Source of the DNA: an uncultured Candidatus Poseidoniales archaeon
GTDB taxonomy: Archaea; Thermoplasmatota; Poseidoniia; Poseidoniales; Poseidoniaceae
NCBI GenBank assembly: GCA_905182635.1
Contig: CAJJCM010000015.1
Span: 1-43,953 of the forward strand
Direction of reading: 5' to 3'
DNA length: 43,953 nt
Shown: piece after piece, positions 43,805 to 43,953 of the stretch
How the letters are laid out: each line of letters begins with the position of its first letter
Numbering within the stretch: the stretch's first letter is position 1
Made by a program: the position numbers and the translations under genes
The notes under the pieces: generated by a model
What the model was told of the DNA's origin: nothing
The model's database searches: none
Seen by the model: only the letters and a program-made list of their open reading frames with translations

Positions 43805-43953
43805 TCAAGCGGTTACAGTAGCATCCAGAGAACACGTTGGACAAGCAACAACAATTGAGTTGGCGCCTTCTGGAATTCGAATGGCGAACACGCTTGAACA
43901 GCCTTGGCAAGTGACTTGCTGGGTTGCTGTCTCTAATGCCGCGGTTGTCTGGG
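43805..43953 (-). CDS. C-terminal zinc-ribbon end of a protein cut by the window edge
   Basis: Only the last 49 codons are visible, ending at TGA 43805-43807. The visible part carries VTCQGCSSVFAIRIP followed by VVACPTCSLDA, a C-x2-C ... C-x2-C zinc ribbon of the short kind seen at protein termini. Nothing can be said about the rest. Since the neighbouring secreted proteins at 11321 and 33758 also end in zinc-binding modules, this may be another of the same type. Confidence 0.7.
   Translation of the reverse strand, partial: QTTAALETATQQVTCQGCSSVFAIRIPEGANSIVVACPTCSLDATVTA

Overview
The window reads as a compact archaeal genome segment, most likely from Marine Group II/III-type Euryarchaeota (Candidatus Poseidoniia, Thermoplasmatota). 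The archaeal assignment is supported by an archaeal-type uS2, aIF1A, RIO1 kinase and a Dim2/Pno1-like KH protein. The narrower assignment is an inference from three things: an 11-subunit complex I without the NADH module, a 3-hydroxyacyl-CoA dehydrogenase placed N-terminal to an enoyl-CoA hydratase, and a crowd of very large secreted, single-anchor beta-rich proteins. Genes are tightly packed (several convergent pairs end 0-7 nt apart). Many genes have GAGG/GGTGA-type ribosome binding sites, and several key genes start with TTG or GTG. No stretch longer than 300 bases lacks a gene, and I see no tRNA, rRNA, CRISPR array, insertion sequence or integrase.

Layout. 1-4028 (minus): a glycosyltransferase, a DUF1698/CmoB-like methyltransferase and a beta-oxidation fusion enzyme (3' end cut by the window edge). 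4166-7637 (plus): three winged-helix regulators (one HxlR-like, one membrane-anchored, one larger) and a tRNA-dihydrouridine synthase. 7645-9284 (minus): an FkbM methyltransferase and ribosomal protein uS2. 9443-10624 (plus): a Cas4-like nuclease interrupted by four predicted membrane helices. 10626-16132: a small putative lipoprotein and two secreted/anchored proteins, one with three zinc ribbons on the cytoplasmic side. 16158-18653: an information-processing cluster of Dim2-like KH protein, RIO1 and aIF1A with a long acidic tail.

18759-30624 (minus): a complete complex I operon in order nuoA-B-C-D-H-I-J1-J2-K-L-M-N, with 0-11 nt gaps or 4-nt overlaps throughout. NuoE, F and G are absent, so NADH is not the evident donor. 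NuoI and NuoH carry unusual insertions at the donor and quinone side, NuoJ is split into two genes, and NuoL has a His/Asp-rich loop.

30765-43953 (minus): a run of large exported proteins. These are a NEW3/CARDB-like repeat protein, a 1514-residue subtilisin-family protease whose cytoplasmic tail ends in a RING/PHD-like Cys/His finger, a small bitopic membrane protein translationally coupled to a 1559-residue exported protein of unknown function, and the zinc-ribbon C-terminus of a further gene entering from the right edge. The most unusual items are the remodelled complex I donor side, the membrane-inserted Cas4-like protein, the protease with a zinc finger on the opposite side of the membrane, and the acidic-tailed aIF1A.
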